NCBI RefSeq assembly: GCF_964059145.1 | Contig: NZ_OZ060405.1 | Span: 310,001-374,000 of the forward strand | Direction: 5' to 3' | DNA length: 64,000 nucleotides | From: Buchnera aphidicola (Protaphis terricola) | Lineage (GTDB): Bacteria; Pseudomonadota; Gammaproteobacteria; Enterobacterales; Enterobacteriaceae | Shown: one piece after another, positions 51,319 through 60,631 of the stretch | Layout: each line of letters opens with the position of its first letter | How positions within the stretch are numbered: position 1 is the first letter of the stretch | Made by a program: the position numbers and the translations under genes | Notes under the pieces: model-generated | What the model saw: the letters and a program-made list of their open reading frames with translations, nothing else | The model's database searches: none | What the model was told of the DNA's origin: nothing

Positions 51319-52281
51319 ATGACATATAAACAATTATCTACATCTATTATATATATTAATGAAAATATGATAAATCAACGTATTGATAATTTTTTGAAAA
51401 AAAAATTTAATAATATACCTAAAAGTATGATTTATCGTATTATTAGAATAGGTCAAGTTCGAATAAATAAAAAAAGAATTAAACCAAATTATAAACTTAA
51501 AATCGGAGATTATATAAAAATTCCACCAATTAAAATCGCATTTAAAGAAAAAAAAAATTTTCATATTAAAAATAATCAAAAAAAAAAATTAAATAACATA
51601 CTTTATGAAGATAATTATTTATTAATAATAAATAAACCTTCTGGCCTTGCAGTTCATGGTGGAAGTGGTTTAAATTTTGGGATTATAGAATATTTTCGAA
51701 AAATTCGACCATTAGAAAAATGTCTTGATCTTGTTCATCGTATTGATCGAGATACATCCGGAATATTAATTTTAGCAAAAAAACGTTCTTCTCTTATTTC
51801 AATGCATGAACAAATAAGAAATAATAAAATAAAAAAAGAATATATTGCATTAGTACATGGACTTTGGCCATATACTTTAAAAAAAGTATCAAAACCTCTA
51901 TTACAAATTAATTTAAAAAATAAACAAAAAAAAATGTTTATTCATAAAACTGGAAAACCTTCATTAACTTATTTTAAAATAAAAAAACAATATACTACTA
52001 CAACATTACTTTCAATTTTTCCTAAGACAGGAAGAACACATCAAATTCGAGCCCATACTTGTTATTCAGGTCATCCAATATTATTTGATAAACTTTATGG
52101 AGATACAAATTTAGATAAAATAGTAAAAAATAAAATAAATTTTAATAGACTTTTTTTACATGCTAATTCAATAAAATTTATACATCCTAAATATGGTAAT
52201 ATATTACATATAAAAGCACCGTTAGATTTAAAAATTAAAAATTTTTTAAATATACTTGATAAAAAATATAAATCAAATTAA
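51319..52281 (+). CDS. rluC: 23S rRNA pseudouridine synthase RluC
   Basis: Makes pseudouridines 955, 2504 and 2580 of 23S rRNA. It has 320 residues (E. coli 319). An N-terminal S4 RNA-binding domain (about 18-80) is followed by the catalytic domain with NKPSGLAVHGGSG and the active-site Asp D143 in VHRIDRDTSGILILAKK; GRTHQIRAHTCYSGHPILFD is conserved. In-frame A10 and A11 tracts (51548-51557, 51578-51588) lie between the two domains. It precedes rpmF, as in E. coli apart from the loss of yceF and yceD. Confidence 0.97.
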   Translation: MTYKQLSTSIIYINENMINQRIDNFLKKKFNNIPKSMIYRIIRIGQVRINKKRIKPNYKLKIGDYIKIPPIKIAFKEKKNFHIKNNQKKKLNNILYEDNYLLIINKPSGLAVHGGSGLNFGIIEYFRKIRPLEKCLDLVHRIDRDTSGILILAKKRSSLISMHEQIRNNKIKKEYIALVHGLWPYTLKKVSKPLLQINLKNKQKKMFIHKTGKPSLTYFKIKKQYTTTTLLSIFPKTGRTHQIRAHTCYSGHPILFDKLYGDTNLDKIVKNKINFNRLFLHANSIKFIHPKYGNILHIKAPLDLKIKNFLNILDKKYKSN

Positions 52282-52341
52282 TTTTAGTTTAAATAAAATA
52301 AATCTTTATTAATATAAAAATATCTTAAGAGAAAAATTATT

Positions 52342-52506
52342 ATGGCTGTACAAAAAAACAAACCAACTCGATCTAAAAGAGGAATGCGACGTTTACATGA
52401 TATATTAAAACAAGAAACACTATCTACAGATAAATGCTCTAAAGAAATACATATTCGGCATCATATAACACCAGATGGTTTTTATAAAGGTAAAAAAGTT
52501 ATTTAA
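52342..52506 (+). CDS. rpmF: 50S ribosomal protein L32
   Basis: A 54-residue ribosomal protein (E. coli 57). It reads [20 protein letters not shown] at the start, and [19 protein letters not shown] at the end, both near-identical to E. coli. AAGAGAAAAATT upstream is a weak SD. In E. coli plsX and fabH follow; here the next gene is fabD. It is closed by its own hairpin terminator. Confidence 0.98.
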   Translation: MAVQKNKPTRSKRGMRRLHDILKQETLSTDKCSKEIHIRHHITPDGFYKGKKVI

Positions 52507-52510
52507 ATAT

Positions 52511-52543
52511 ATAAAACGGTATTATAAAAAAGTACCGTTTTAT
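52511..52543 (+). terminator. rpmF terminator
   Basis: Perfect 11-base arms ATAAAACGGTA and TACCGTTTTAT with an 11-base loop, starting 5 bases after the rpmF stop. The right arm ends in a T run. Confidence 0.7.
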
Positions 52544-52629
52544 ACTAAAAATGAATCTTAATTTTTAATATTAACAAAAAATCAATTCATTATTTTTTTA
52601 AATATATTATATTTAAAAAGGTTATTCTA

Positions 52630-53571
52630 ATGTGCTTATTTTCTATGCTATTTCCAGGCCAAGGAATTCAATATAATAATATGTTATCCTCTTTTTTAAA
52701 TCGAGAAAATATTTTTAAAAATACTTTTCAAGAAGCATCAGAATATATAAATTTTAATTTACTAAATTTAATGAAAAACGATTCAATAGAAAAAATTAAT
52801 AACGAATATATACAAACTTTAATATTAACTTCATCAATTGCAATTTATAGACTTTGGAAAAAATATAATGGAAAAAATCCAGCATTTATGTCAGGTCATA
52901 GTTTAGGAGAATATTCTGCATTAGTTTGTTCTAATGCAATGAATTTTAAAGATGCATTGAAAGTTGTTTATTTACGCGGTCAATTTATGCAAAAAATAAT
53001 TTTAAATAGATCTTTTTTAGTACAAGCTATAATTGGTTTAGATAAAAAAATTATTAAAAAAATTTTAAAAAAATACGTAAATAAAACAGTATCAATTGCA
53101 AGTATAAACTCTAAAAACCAAATAATTATTTCTGGAGAGACATTAGACGTACATCAAGTAAGTTTAGATTGTAGAAAAAAGGGAGCAAAATTTATATTGA
53201 ATCTTAATATTAATATTCCAGTACACAATTATTTAATGAAACCAGTTGCTAAAAAAATTAAGTATATATTAAATAATATTAAAATTAAAAAACCTATAAT
53301 ACCAGTAATTAATAATGTTAATGTAAAATGTGAAAATCATAGTAAAAATATTAAAACAGCTTTAATTAAACAAGTATATAAAACTGTAAGATGGAAAGAA
53401 ATAATAGACTTTATAAAATCAAAAAAAATTTTTACTATGCTTGAAATTGGTCCTAATAATATCTTAACTAATTTAAATAAAAAAAATAAAAATCTAGTCT
53501 CTCTTAGTACTAATAATAAAAAAAATTTTTTATATGCTTTTAAAAAAATTAATAAAAATTATGAAAAATAA
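52630..53571 (+). CDS. fabD: Malonyl-CoA:ACP transacylase
   Basis: Loads malonate onto acyl carrier protein for fatty-acid elongation. It has 313 residues (E. coli 309). FPGQGIQ opens the protein; the nucleophile Ser lies in GHSLGEYSALV (about S95); the catalytic His is in IPVHNYLMKP (about residue 200). AAAGG precedes the start. It overlaps fabG by 11 bases. Confidence 0.97.
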   Translation: MCLFSMLFPGQGIQYNNMLSSFLNRENIFKNTFQEASEYINFNLLNLMKNDSIEKINNEYIQTLILTSSIAIYRLWKKYNGKNPAFMSGHSLGEYSALVCSNAMNFKDALKVVYLRGQFMQKIILNRSFLVQAIIGLDKKIIKKILKKYVNKTVSIASINSKNQIIISGETLDVHQVSLDCRKKGAKFILNLNINIPVHNYLMKPVAKKIKYILNNIKIKKPIIPVINNVNVKCENHSKNIKTALIKQVYKTVRWKEIIDFIKSKKIFTMLEIGPNNILTNLNKKNKNLVSLSTNNKKNFLYAFKKINKNYEK

Positions 53572-54295
53572 AAAAAAAACTGCTTTAATAACAGGTGCAA
53601 GTCAAGGTATTGGAAAAGCAATAGCTTTAAAGTTTTTAAATAAAGGAATAAGAGTTATTGGTACATCAACTACTCAAAATGGTGTAAATAAAATTAATAA
53701 ATATTTAAAAAATAATGGATTTGGTTTAATTTTAGATTTAAAAAATACTAATTCTATTTCAGAAAAAATTAAAGAAATTTATAAAAAAGTATATTTTATC
53801 GATATATTAATAAACAATGCTGGAATAAAATCAGATAAATTACTTATTTATATGAATAATAAAGAATGGGAAGATATTATTAAAGTTAATTTAACATCAA
53901 TATTTTATATTTCAAAAGAAATTATTCGTTCAATGATTAAAAAAAAAGAAGGACGTATTATCACAATCAGTTCCATGATTGGTTATACAGGAAATAAAGG
54001 ACAAGTTAATTATAGTACTTCAAAAGCAGGTCTTATAGGATTTCATAAATCATTAGCATTAGAATTAGCTTCAAAAAATATTACTGTTAATATAGTTGCT
54101 CCAGGATTAATTAAAACTAATTTTATTAAAGATTTAAATATATTTCAATATAAAAAATACTTATCTAATATTCCAATGAAAAGATTAGGAACAGCTGAAG
54201 AAATTGCAAATGTTGTGATGTTTTTATCTTCTGAAAAGTCATCTTATATTACTGGTCAAACATTACATGTTAATGGTGGTATGTATATGTCTTAA
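53561..54295 (+). CDS. fabG: 3-oxoacyl-ACP reductase
   Basis: NADPH-dependent ketoreductase of fatty-acid synthesis. The start is set at 53561 (MKNKKKTALITGASQGIGKA), which overlaps fabD by 11 bases; a longer open frame from 53534 is unlikely. It has 244 residues, as in E. coli. Cofactor motif TGASQGIG (about 12-19), NNAG, catalytic Ser in TISSMIGYTG, and the YxxxK pair in NYSTSKAGLIGF. An A10 tract (53570-53579) lies just after the start codon, in frame here. Confidence 0.97.
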   Translation: MKNKKKTALITGASQGIGKAIALKFLNKGIRVIGTSTTQNGVNKINKYLKNNGFGLILDLKNTNSISEKIKEIYKKVYFIDILINNAGIKSDKLLIYMNNKEWEDIIKVNLTSIFYISKEIIRSMIKKKEGRIITISSMIGYTGNKGQVNYSTSKAGLIGFHKSLALELASKNITVNIVAPGLIKTNFIKDLNIFQYKKYLSNIPMKRLGTAEEIANVVMFLSSEKSSYITGQTLHVNGGMYMS

Positions 54296-54390
54296 AAATA
54301 AAATTAAAATTTAATAATATATTATAATAATATCATAAATATAAAAGTTTAATTTAATAAAAATTTAACATAAAAAATGAGAAAATTAAA

Positions 54391-54630
54391 ATGAAAAATA
54401 TTGAAAATAAAATAAAAAATATTATCTCAAAAAAATTAGAAATACAAATAGATAAAATTAAAAATACATCTTTATTTTTAGAAGATCTTGGAGCTGATTC
54501 ATTAGATATTATTGAATTGATTATGAGTTTAGAAGAAAATTTCAATATAGAAATTTCTGATGAAGAAGTAGAAAAAATTAAAACAGTACAAAATGCTATC
54601 GATTTTATTTATAGTAAAATTAAAATTTAA
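54391..54630 (+). CDS. acpP: Acyl carrier protein
   Basis: Carries growing acyl chains on a phosphopantetheine arm. It has 79 residues (E. coli 78). The attachment serine is in LGADSLDIIELIMSLEE (about S37), followed by the acidic helix FNIEISDEEVEKIKTV. More lysine-rich at the N-terminus than E. coli. fabF, next in E. coli, is missing, so tmk follows. Confidence 0.98.
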   Translation: MKNIENKIKNIISKKLEIQIDKIKNTSLFLEDLGADSLDIIELIMSLEENFNIEISDEEVEKIKTVQNAIDFIYSKIKI

Positions 54631-54680
54631 ATAATTAAATTTTATCTTAAAATTAAAATATTATATATATTAAAAAAATA

Positions 54681-55316
54681 ATGATAAAAAGTAAATTTAT
54701 TGTAATTGAAGGACTAGAAGGTTCTGGAAAAACTAGTGCATGTATTTATATAAAAAAAATTTTAGAAGAATATAATATTAAAAATATTATATTAGTTAGA
54801 CAGCCAGGGAGCACACCAATTGCAGAAAAAATCAGAAAAATAATTAAAACATTTCATACTGAAGATATTATAAAAGAAACAGAATTGTTATTAATATATG
54901 CAGCAAGAATGCAATTAGTTGAAAAAATTATTAAACCAGCATTAAAACGAGGAGATTGGGTAATTTCGGATCGTCATTATTTATCTTCTTTAGCTTATCA
55001 AGGTGGTGGATTAGGTATAAATAAAAATATTATTAATCAAATTCAACATTTATTATTAGGAGATTTTTTTCCAGACTTAACTTTATATTTAGATGTTAAA
55101 CCTGAAATTGGTTTAAAAAGAATATTAAAAAGAGGTGCTTTAGATCGTATTGAAAATAGATCATTATTATTTTTTAATAAAACAAGAAATATGTATTTAA
55201 AAAATATAAAATTTAATAAAAAAATTATTAAAATTAATGCTAATCTTAATATTCGAAATGTGACTATAAATATTAAACAACAACTATTAAGGTGGCTTAA
55301 AAAACAATTTATATGA
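54681..55316 (+). CDS. tmk: Thymidylate kinase
   Basis: Phosphorylates dTMP to dTDP. It has 211 residues (E. coli 213). The P-loop is EGLEGSGKTSA (residues about 9-19), the catalytic DRH lies in VISDRHYLSSLAYQGGG, and LDRIE lies in the LID. The usual REPGGT reads RQPGST here, a small deviation in a conserved loop. It overlaps holB by 4 bases (ATGA), so translation is coupled. Confidence 0.96.
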   Translation: MIKSKFIVIEGLEGSGKTSACIYIKKILEEYNIKNIILVRQPGSTPIAEKIRKIIKTFHTEDIIKETELLLIYAARMQLVEKIIKPALKRGDWVISDRHYLSSLAYQGGGLGINKNIINQIQHLLLGDFFPDLTLYLDVKPEIGLKRILKRGALDRIENRSLLFFNKTRNMYLKNIKFNKKIIKINANLNIRNVTINIKQQLLRWLKKQFI

Positions 55317-56296
55317 AATGTTATCCTTGGCTTATTAATACATATAAAGAAATTATTAAACAACATCAAAATAAAAAAGCACATCATACAATATTAATAA
55401 AAACAACTAAAGGATTAGGAGTATTACAATTAATTAAAAATATTAGTCAGTGGATTTTATGTGATAATAAAAATGAAATAAAATATTGTAATACATGTCA
55501 TAATTGTAAATTAATTATATCAAAAAATCACCCAGATTTTTATTATTATAAAGATAATAATAATAAAATTATAACTATTAATTATATTCGAATGATACGT
55601 GAAAAAATATTTCAATACCCAAAACAAGGAAAAAATAAAATTATACTTTTATCAAATATTGAAAAATTAACAGAATCCGCAATTAATTCATTATTAAAAA
55701 TTTTAGAAGAACCACCTAAAAATACTTGGTTTTTTTTAGTAGATTATAACAACTTAAAAATATATTCTACATTACACAGTCGTTGTTTAATATATACATT
55801 ATTTCCCCCACGAGAAAAACATAGTTTACATTGGTTAAAAAATAAAAATTTAAAAAATAAAATATTTAATGTAATTTCATTACGAATTAACCAAGGTTCA
55901 CCAATACTTGCTAAAGAATTTATTAATAATGGACTTTGGGAGGAAAGAAAAAAATTATGTATATATTTTTTAAATTCTATTAAAAAGAAAAATCTTATCA
56001 AGATATTTCCAATATTATCTATAAATAACACTATATTAAAAATTGATTGGATATGTTTATTATTATTTGATTCTATTCAAATCCATTTTAATCAAAAAAA
56101 AAAATTAACTAATTTTGATGAATTTCAAATAATTCAATTTTTTTCTCGTAATTATAATTATTTTACTCTAAAAAAAAGTATTACTACTTGGATAAAATGC
56201 AGGTATAGATTGTTAAATATATCTGGTATTAATAATGAATTATTAATATTAGAACAATTATTACGATGGGAAAATATTTTAAAGTTCACTAATTAA
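55313..56296 (+). CDS. holB: DNA polymerase III delta' subunit
   Basis: Clamp-loader subunit. It has 327 residues (E. coli 334). The zinc-binding cysteines are in CDNKNEIKYCNTCHNCKLI (about 50-66), the sensor/arginine-finger region in LTESAINSLLKILEEPPKNTWFFLV and STLHSRC. The C-terminal third is diverged and holds an in-frame A11 tract (56094-56104). It keeps the E. coli order tmk-holB-ycfH-ptsG. Confidence 0.95.
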   Translation: MKCYPWLINTYKEIIKQHQNKKAHHTILIKTTKGLGVLQLIKNISQWILCDNKNEIKYCNTCHNCKLIISKNHPDFYYYKDNNNKIITINYIRMIREKIFQYPKQGKNKIILLSNIEKLTESAINSLLKILEEPPKNTWFFLVDYNNLKIYSTLHSRCLIYTLFPPREKHSLHWLKNKNLKNKIFNVISLRINQGSPILAKEFINNGLWEERKKLCIYFLNSIKKKNLIKIFPILSINNTILKIDWICLLLFDSIQIHFNQKKKLTNFDEFQIIQFFSRNYNYFTLKKSITTWIKCRYRLLNISGINNELLILEQLLRWENILKFTN

Positions 56297-56338
56297 TTAT
56301 AATTTATATATTATTTTTTAAATGAAAGAGATAAAATT

Positions 56339-57112
56339 ATGCTTTTAATTGACTCTCATTGCCACCTCGACCGATTAAATTATCATTCATTACATAATAA
56401 TATCGAAGATATGTTAAAAAAATCATATAAAAATTATGTGAAAAAATTTTTAACAGTATCTACTTCTATTAGTAATTTTAATAATATAAAAAGATTATTT
56501 AATCAATATAATTATATTTTCTACTCTTGTGGTATACATCCTTTACATTGTCAAAAAGAAAAACAAAATCTCGATAAACTAGAAACTTTATCAAAACATC
56601 AAAATGTTATTGCTCTAGGAGAAACAGGTTTAGATTATTATTATTCATCTGAAACAAAAAAAATACAACAAAATTTTTTTAGAGAACATATACGAGTTGC
56701 AATAAAATTAAAAAAACCAATTATAGTACATACAAGAAATTCTATAAAAGATACAATAAAAATTTTAAAAGAAGAAAATGCAGAAAAATGCGGAGGGATT
56801 TTACATTCATTTACTGAAAATTATGATATTGCATTTAAATTAATAGATTTAGGGTTTTATATTTCTTTTTCAGGTATAGTAACTTTTAAAAATGCAATTC
56901 AATTACAAAATACACTAAAAAAAATACCATTAAGTAGTTTACTTATAGAAACAGATTCTCCATATTTATCACCAACTCCGAATAGAGGAAAAGAAAATCA
57001 ACCAGCATATTTACTTGATATAGCAAAACATATTTGTCTAATAAAAAAAATATATTTAGAAGAATTTGCTGATATTATAAAAAATAATTTTTATACATTA
57101 TTTAAATTATAA
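56339..57112 (+). CDS. ycfH: TatD-family metal-dependent deoxyribonuclease YcfH
   Basis: TIM-barrel hydrolase of the TatD family; enzymes of this family are 3'-5' nucleases, and the YcfH role in vivo is not well defined. It has 257 residues (E. coli 265). Metal ligands are in DSHCHLDRL (H7, H9), the Glu in [11 protein letters not shown], His in IVHTRNS and LHSFTEN, and the Asp in [15 protein letters not shown]. It lies between holB and ptsG as in E. coli. Confidence 0.95.
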   Translation: MLLIDSHCHLDRLNYHSLHNNIEDMLKKSYKNYVKKFLTVSTSISNFNNIKRLFNQYNYIFYSCGIHPLHCQKEKQNLDKLETLSKHQNVIALGETGLDYYYSSETKKIQQNFFREHIRVAIKLKKPIIVHTRNSIKDTIKILKEENAEKCGGILHSFTENYDIAFKLIDLGFYISFSGIVTFKNAIQLQNTLKKIPLSSLLIETDSPYLSPTPNRGKENQPAYLLDIAKHICLIKKIYLEEFADIIKNNFYTLFKL

Positions 57113-57167
57113 AAAAGATATATTTTTTTATAAATTATATGTTTTATATATATTTAGGAGTTTTAAT

Positions 57168-58601
57168 ATGTTTAAAAATGTATTTGCAAGTCTTCAAAAA
57201 GTTGGAAAATCACTGATGTTACCTGTATCAGTATTACCAATTGCAGGTATATTATTAGGTATTGGTTCTGCTCATTTTAATATAATACCAAATACTATAT
57301 CTGAAATTATGGCACAAACAGGAGGCTCAGTTTTTTCAAATATGCCGTTAATTTTTGCTATTGGAGTAGCTTTAGGATTTAGCAATAATGATGGCGTAGC
57401 AGCATTAGCAGCAGTTGTAGCATATAGTATTTTAATTAAAACATTGTATGTTGTTGAACCAGGAATATTAAACACTAATATTAATTTAATAAAAAATAAA
57501 AATATTGCTGATATAGGAATATTAGGAGGAATTATAGCAGGAGGGATTGCAGCATATATGTTTAATAAATTTTACAAAATCCAACTGCCTGAATATTTAG
57601 GGTTTTTTGCAGGAAAAAGATTTGTTCCAATTATTTCAGGCTTATGTGCAATATTTATAGGTTTAATATTATCCTTTATTTGGCCTTCGATAGCATCAAA
57701 AATTCAAATATTTTCACAATGGGCAGCTTATCAAAATCCTATTTTTGCTTTTTCTTTATATGGAATTGTAGAAAGAGCATTAATACCGTTTGGATTGCAT
57801 CATATATGGAATGTTCCATTTCAAATGCAAATTGGAGAATATACTAATTCTGTTGGTCAAGTTTTTCATGGAGATATTGCAAGATATATAGCTGGAGATA
57901 TAACTGCTGGAAATTTATCAGGTGGTTTTATTTTTAAAATGTATGGATTACCAGGTGCTGCATTAGCAATTTGGCATACATCAAAAAAGGAAAATAAGAA
58001 TAAAATTGGAAGTATTATGATTTCTGCAGCGTTAACAGCATTTCTAACTGGAATTACAGAACCAATCGAATTTTCATTTATTTTAGTTGCTCCAATATTA
58101 TATATTATTCATGCAATATTAGCAGGTTTGTCATTTCCATTATGTATTTTTTTAAATATGCGTGCTGGAACAAGTTTTTCACATGGTTTTATAGATTTTA
58201 TAGTATTAAGTGGACATAGCAATCAATTGTTTCTTTTTCCAATTGTTGGGATTTTATATGGTATTTTATATTATATAATATTTTATTTTTTAATAATTAC
58301 ATTTAATTTACAAACACCAGGAAGAGAAAACAATAAAAATAATACTATTATAAAAAATAATAATGAAATAGCAGTTTGTATTGTTAAAGCTTTAGGTGGA
58401 AAAAACAATATCAAACATTTAGATGCATGTATTACTAGACTACGTATTACAGTATTAAAAATTTCAGAAGTTAATCAGTATGATTTAAAAAATTTAGGAG
58501 CAGCAGGTATATTTATATCAGGAGCAGGTATACAAGCTGTATTTGGTACTAAATCTGAAAATATTAAAATTGCTATAGATGAATATATAAAAAATACATA
58601 A
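57168..58601 (+). CDS. ptsG: Glucose-specific PTS enzyme IIBC
   Basis: Imports and phosphorylates glucose. It has 477 residues, as in E. coli. The IIC membrane domain (about 1-380) starts [22 protein letters not shown] and contains the sugar-binding [10 protein letters not shown]. The IIB domain follows, with the phosphorylated cysteine in [11 protein letters not shown] (about residue 421). A GGAG ribosome-binding site precedes the ATG. The IIA protein Crr is encoded elsewhere. It shows that host sugar is taken up directly by PTS. Confidence 0.97.
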   Translation: MFKNVFASLQKVGKSLMLPVSVLPIAGILLGIGSAHFNIIPNTISEIMAQTGGSVFSNMPLIFAIGVALGFSNNDGVAALAAVVAYSILIKTLYVVEPGILNTNINLIKNKNIADIGILGGIIAGGIAAYMFNKFYKIQLPEYLGFFAGKRFVPIISGLCAIFIGLILSFIWPSIASKIQIFSQWAAYQNPIFAFSLYGIVERALIPFGLHHIWNVPFQMQIGEYTNSVGQVFHGDIARYIAGDITAGNLSGGFIFKMYGLPGAALAIWHTSKKENKNKIGSIMISAALTAFLTGITEPIEFSFILVAPILYIIHAILAGLSFPLCIFLNMRAGTSFSHGFIDFIVLSGHSNQLFLFPIVGILYGILYYIIFYFLIITFNLQTPGRENNKNNTIIKNNNEIAVCIVKALGGKNNIKHLDACITRLRITVLKISEVNQYDLKNLGAAGIFISGAGIQAVFGTKSENIKIAIDEYIKNT

Positions 58602-58607
58602 AAAATA

Positions 58608-58632
58608 GGGTGAGTAAAAAAAGCACTCGCCC
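58608..58632. terminator. ptsG terminator hairpin
   Basis: GGGTGAGT and ACTCGCCC arms (one G-T pair) around a 9-base A-rich loop, 6 bases after the ptsG stop. G/C-rich for this sequence. The following tail AGTGATTAAAAATATTTTT has T tracts only further on. Confidence 0.65.
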
Positions 58633-58675
58633 AGTGATTAAAAATATTTTTCTATCAAAATAAGAGTAAATTATT

Positions 58676-59020
58676 ATGAATAATTATTCAATTTTTCAAA
58701 AAATTATAAAAAAAGAAATATCAGCTAATATTTTATATCAAGATAAAATTGTAACTGTTTTTGATGATATTAAACCAAAAGCCCCTATACATATATTAAT
58801 CATACCAAATAATTTAATTAAAACAGCCAATGATATTAATAAAAAAAATAAAGATATTATTGCTCATATGTTTTATATTGCGGTTCAAACTGCAAAAGAA
58901 AAAAAAATTAGTCAAGATGGATATAAAATAATTATTAATTGTAATAAACATGGAGGACAAGAAATAAATTATTTACATATGCATTTATTAGGTGGTGCTA
59001 AATTAAAAACGTTATATTAA
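58676..59020 (+). CDS. hinT: HIT-family purine nucleoside phosphoramidase HinT, altered motif
   Basis: HinT hydrolyses AMP-N bonds and aminoacyl adenylates. It has 114 residues (E. coli 119), matching from [18 protein letters not shown] through [10 protein letters not shown] to the C-terminal HIT motif. The motif reads [10 protein letters not shown] where E. coli has YHIHMHLLGG, so the first of three histidines is Tyr; the nucleophile and the third His are kept. The C-terminal tail is shorter and diverged. It is next to ptsG as in E. coli (ycfF). Activity is likely but may be reduced. Confidence 0.95.
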   Translation: MNNYSIFQKIIKKEISANILYQDKIVTVFDDIKPKAPIHILIIPNNLIKTANDINKKNKDIIAHMFYIAVQTAKEKKISQDGYKIIINCNKHGGQEINYLHMHLLGGAKLKTLY

Positions 59021-59450
59021 ATATATTTTTTATTTTATTATATAAAAAATTAATTAATAAATAATAAATTCAACATATTGTAGAAATAATTACTAAAAAA
59101 ATAAAAATAATATTTTTTAAATATAAATAAAATAATAATGAATTATAAACAACCATAAAATAAAAAATTAATGTAATACTATTTTAAATAAGAAAAAATA
59201 AATTTTTTTATTACTATATACAAATAATATCTTTATAAATAAAAAAATTTTATCATATAATAAATATTTATATAAAATGATTATCAATTCATTAAATAGA
59301 GCAGATCTTTCTATGAAACTTTCATATTTATTAATATATATTTAAAAGTTATTAATATATTTTATAAATATAAATCATTAGAAAGATCTTACCCTTAATA
59401 TTCAATATTTTTTTAAAAAATTAATTAAAAAAATAATTTACTTTAAAAAA
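59021..59450. other. Longest intergenic region, between hinT and the porin gene
   Basis: 430 bases between the convergent ends of hinT and the porin gene. Almost only A and T up to 59300, then a more complex stretch with the long-range hairpin at 59303-59389. I see no reading frame with family resemblance, no tRNA and no tandem repeat. It probably represents the remains of genes lost between these loci. Confidence 0.5.
59303..59389. repeat. Inverted repeat downstream of the porin gene
   Basis: Perfect 11-base arms at 59303-59313 and 59379-59389 (AGATCTTTCTA and complement) enclosing 65 bases that themselves contain near-repeats of TATTAATATAT. It lies 62-148 bases after the porin stop on its strand and may be its 3'-end structure. 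Confidence 0.5.
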
Positions 59451-60560
59451 TTAAAATTGATAAACTAATCCAGCGTCAATAATATTATCTGTAGAAATTT
59501 TATTTGTTTTGATAAAATTATTTTCTTTTAACAAATTAATTTTATAATTCATATAAGTTGAAATATTTTTATTAAATTCATAACGACTAGAAATATTAAT
59601 TTGTTTTGCTAAACCTAGTTCATCTTTTACAGTTCCATTTATATTATATCCCTTTGAATCTATATAACTTAAAGCAGGACGAAAACCAGATTTAAATTTA
59701 TATTCTGCAATTGCTTCAATATTATGTGTTTCATTAATATAGCTATTACTACGAAGATCATATGGAGTTAAATTTCTTGCAGCTCCATAAAAAGCAGCAA
59801 TATATACATCATTAGTATCATATTTAAAACCCAGTCCATATGCATTTACAGATTCGTTATTTAAACTTTTATTAACTTTAGATTCAGATAATCTTTTAGA
59901 TGTAAAACAAGAACCAATTGCTGTTAATCCTGAACCGGTTTCATATTTTACAGATGCACCCCAACCTGCATGATTTTTTTGACGTGGATGTCTATTTTTA
60001 GTTTCATCTTGATATTGTAATGCAAAACTAAGTCCATTGACTAAACCAAAAGTATTATTATTTCTATAAGTTAATAAACTGCTATTTCTACCTAACATAT
60101 AATTATCACTATATCCAAATACACTATTATTAGTAATATAAGGAATATGATTTGTTAAAGATTCAACATCATTAATTACACCATAATTACGACCATAATC
60201 TATAGACCCTAAGTTTCCATATTTTAAACCAGCATATCCTAGACGAACAGAATTAGATTGTTGTTGATCTATTAAATCTTCCGGTATAAAAAAATTAGTC
60301 TTATATTCAATTTTTGCATAACTAGAAAGCTTATTAGTAATATTAATTTTTCCTGAAAGCCCTAAAATAGCATTGGTATGATCATCTTTAGAAGTGATTT
60401 TTGTTGATAAAAAACCATTATAAAAATCATGATGAGGGTTAATACTACCATATAATTCTAATTTACTACCATGTTTATTAAAAATTTCTGTTGCTGTTAC
60501 TGTACTACTAGTAGCAAATAATATTGGTATTAAAATTGATAAAGATTTTTTTCTACTCAT
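59451..60560 (-). CDS. ompF: General diffusion porin, OmpF/OmpC type
   Basis: Trimeric 16-strand outer membrane pore. It has 369 residues (E. coli OmpF 362). The signal peptide ends near SSTVTA (residue 23), then KHGSKLELYGSINPHHDF, the typical porin start. YAGLKYGNLGSIDYGRNYG forms the strand before loop 3, and GNLGSIDYGR matches GDVGSFDYGR of enterobacteria. The C-terminal residue is Phe (DAGLVYQF), the BAM recognition end. Its position next to asnS and pncB is the E. coli ompF position, which supports ompF as symbol over ompC. External loops are diverged and Asn-rich. Confidence 0.93.
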   Translation of the reverse strand: MSRKKSLSILIPILFATSSTVTATEIFNKHGSKLELYGSINPHHDFYNGFLSTKITSKDDHTNAILGLSGKINITNKLSSYAKIEYKTNFFIPEDLIDQQQSNSVRLGYAGLKYGNLGSIDYGRNYGVINDVESLTNHIPYITNNSVFGYSDNYMLGRNSSLLTYRNNNTFGLVNGLSFALQYQDETKNRHPRQKNHAGWGASVKYETGSGLTAIGSCFTSKRLSESKVNKSLNNESVNAYGLGFKYDTNDVYIAAFYGAARNLTPYDLRSNSYINETHNIEAIAEYKFKSGFRPALSYIDSKGYNINGTVKDELGLAKQINISSRYEFNKNISTYMNYKINLLKENNFIKTNKISTDNIIDAGLVYQF

Positions 60561-60631
60561 AATTTTAAATTACCTTTAATTAATAAATATAATATAAATT
60601 AAACAATTATAAATAATTTTACAACATGCAA

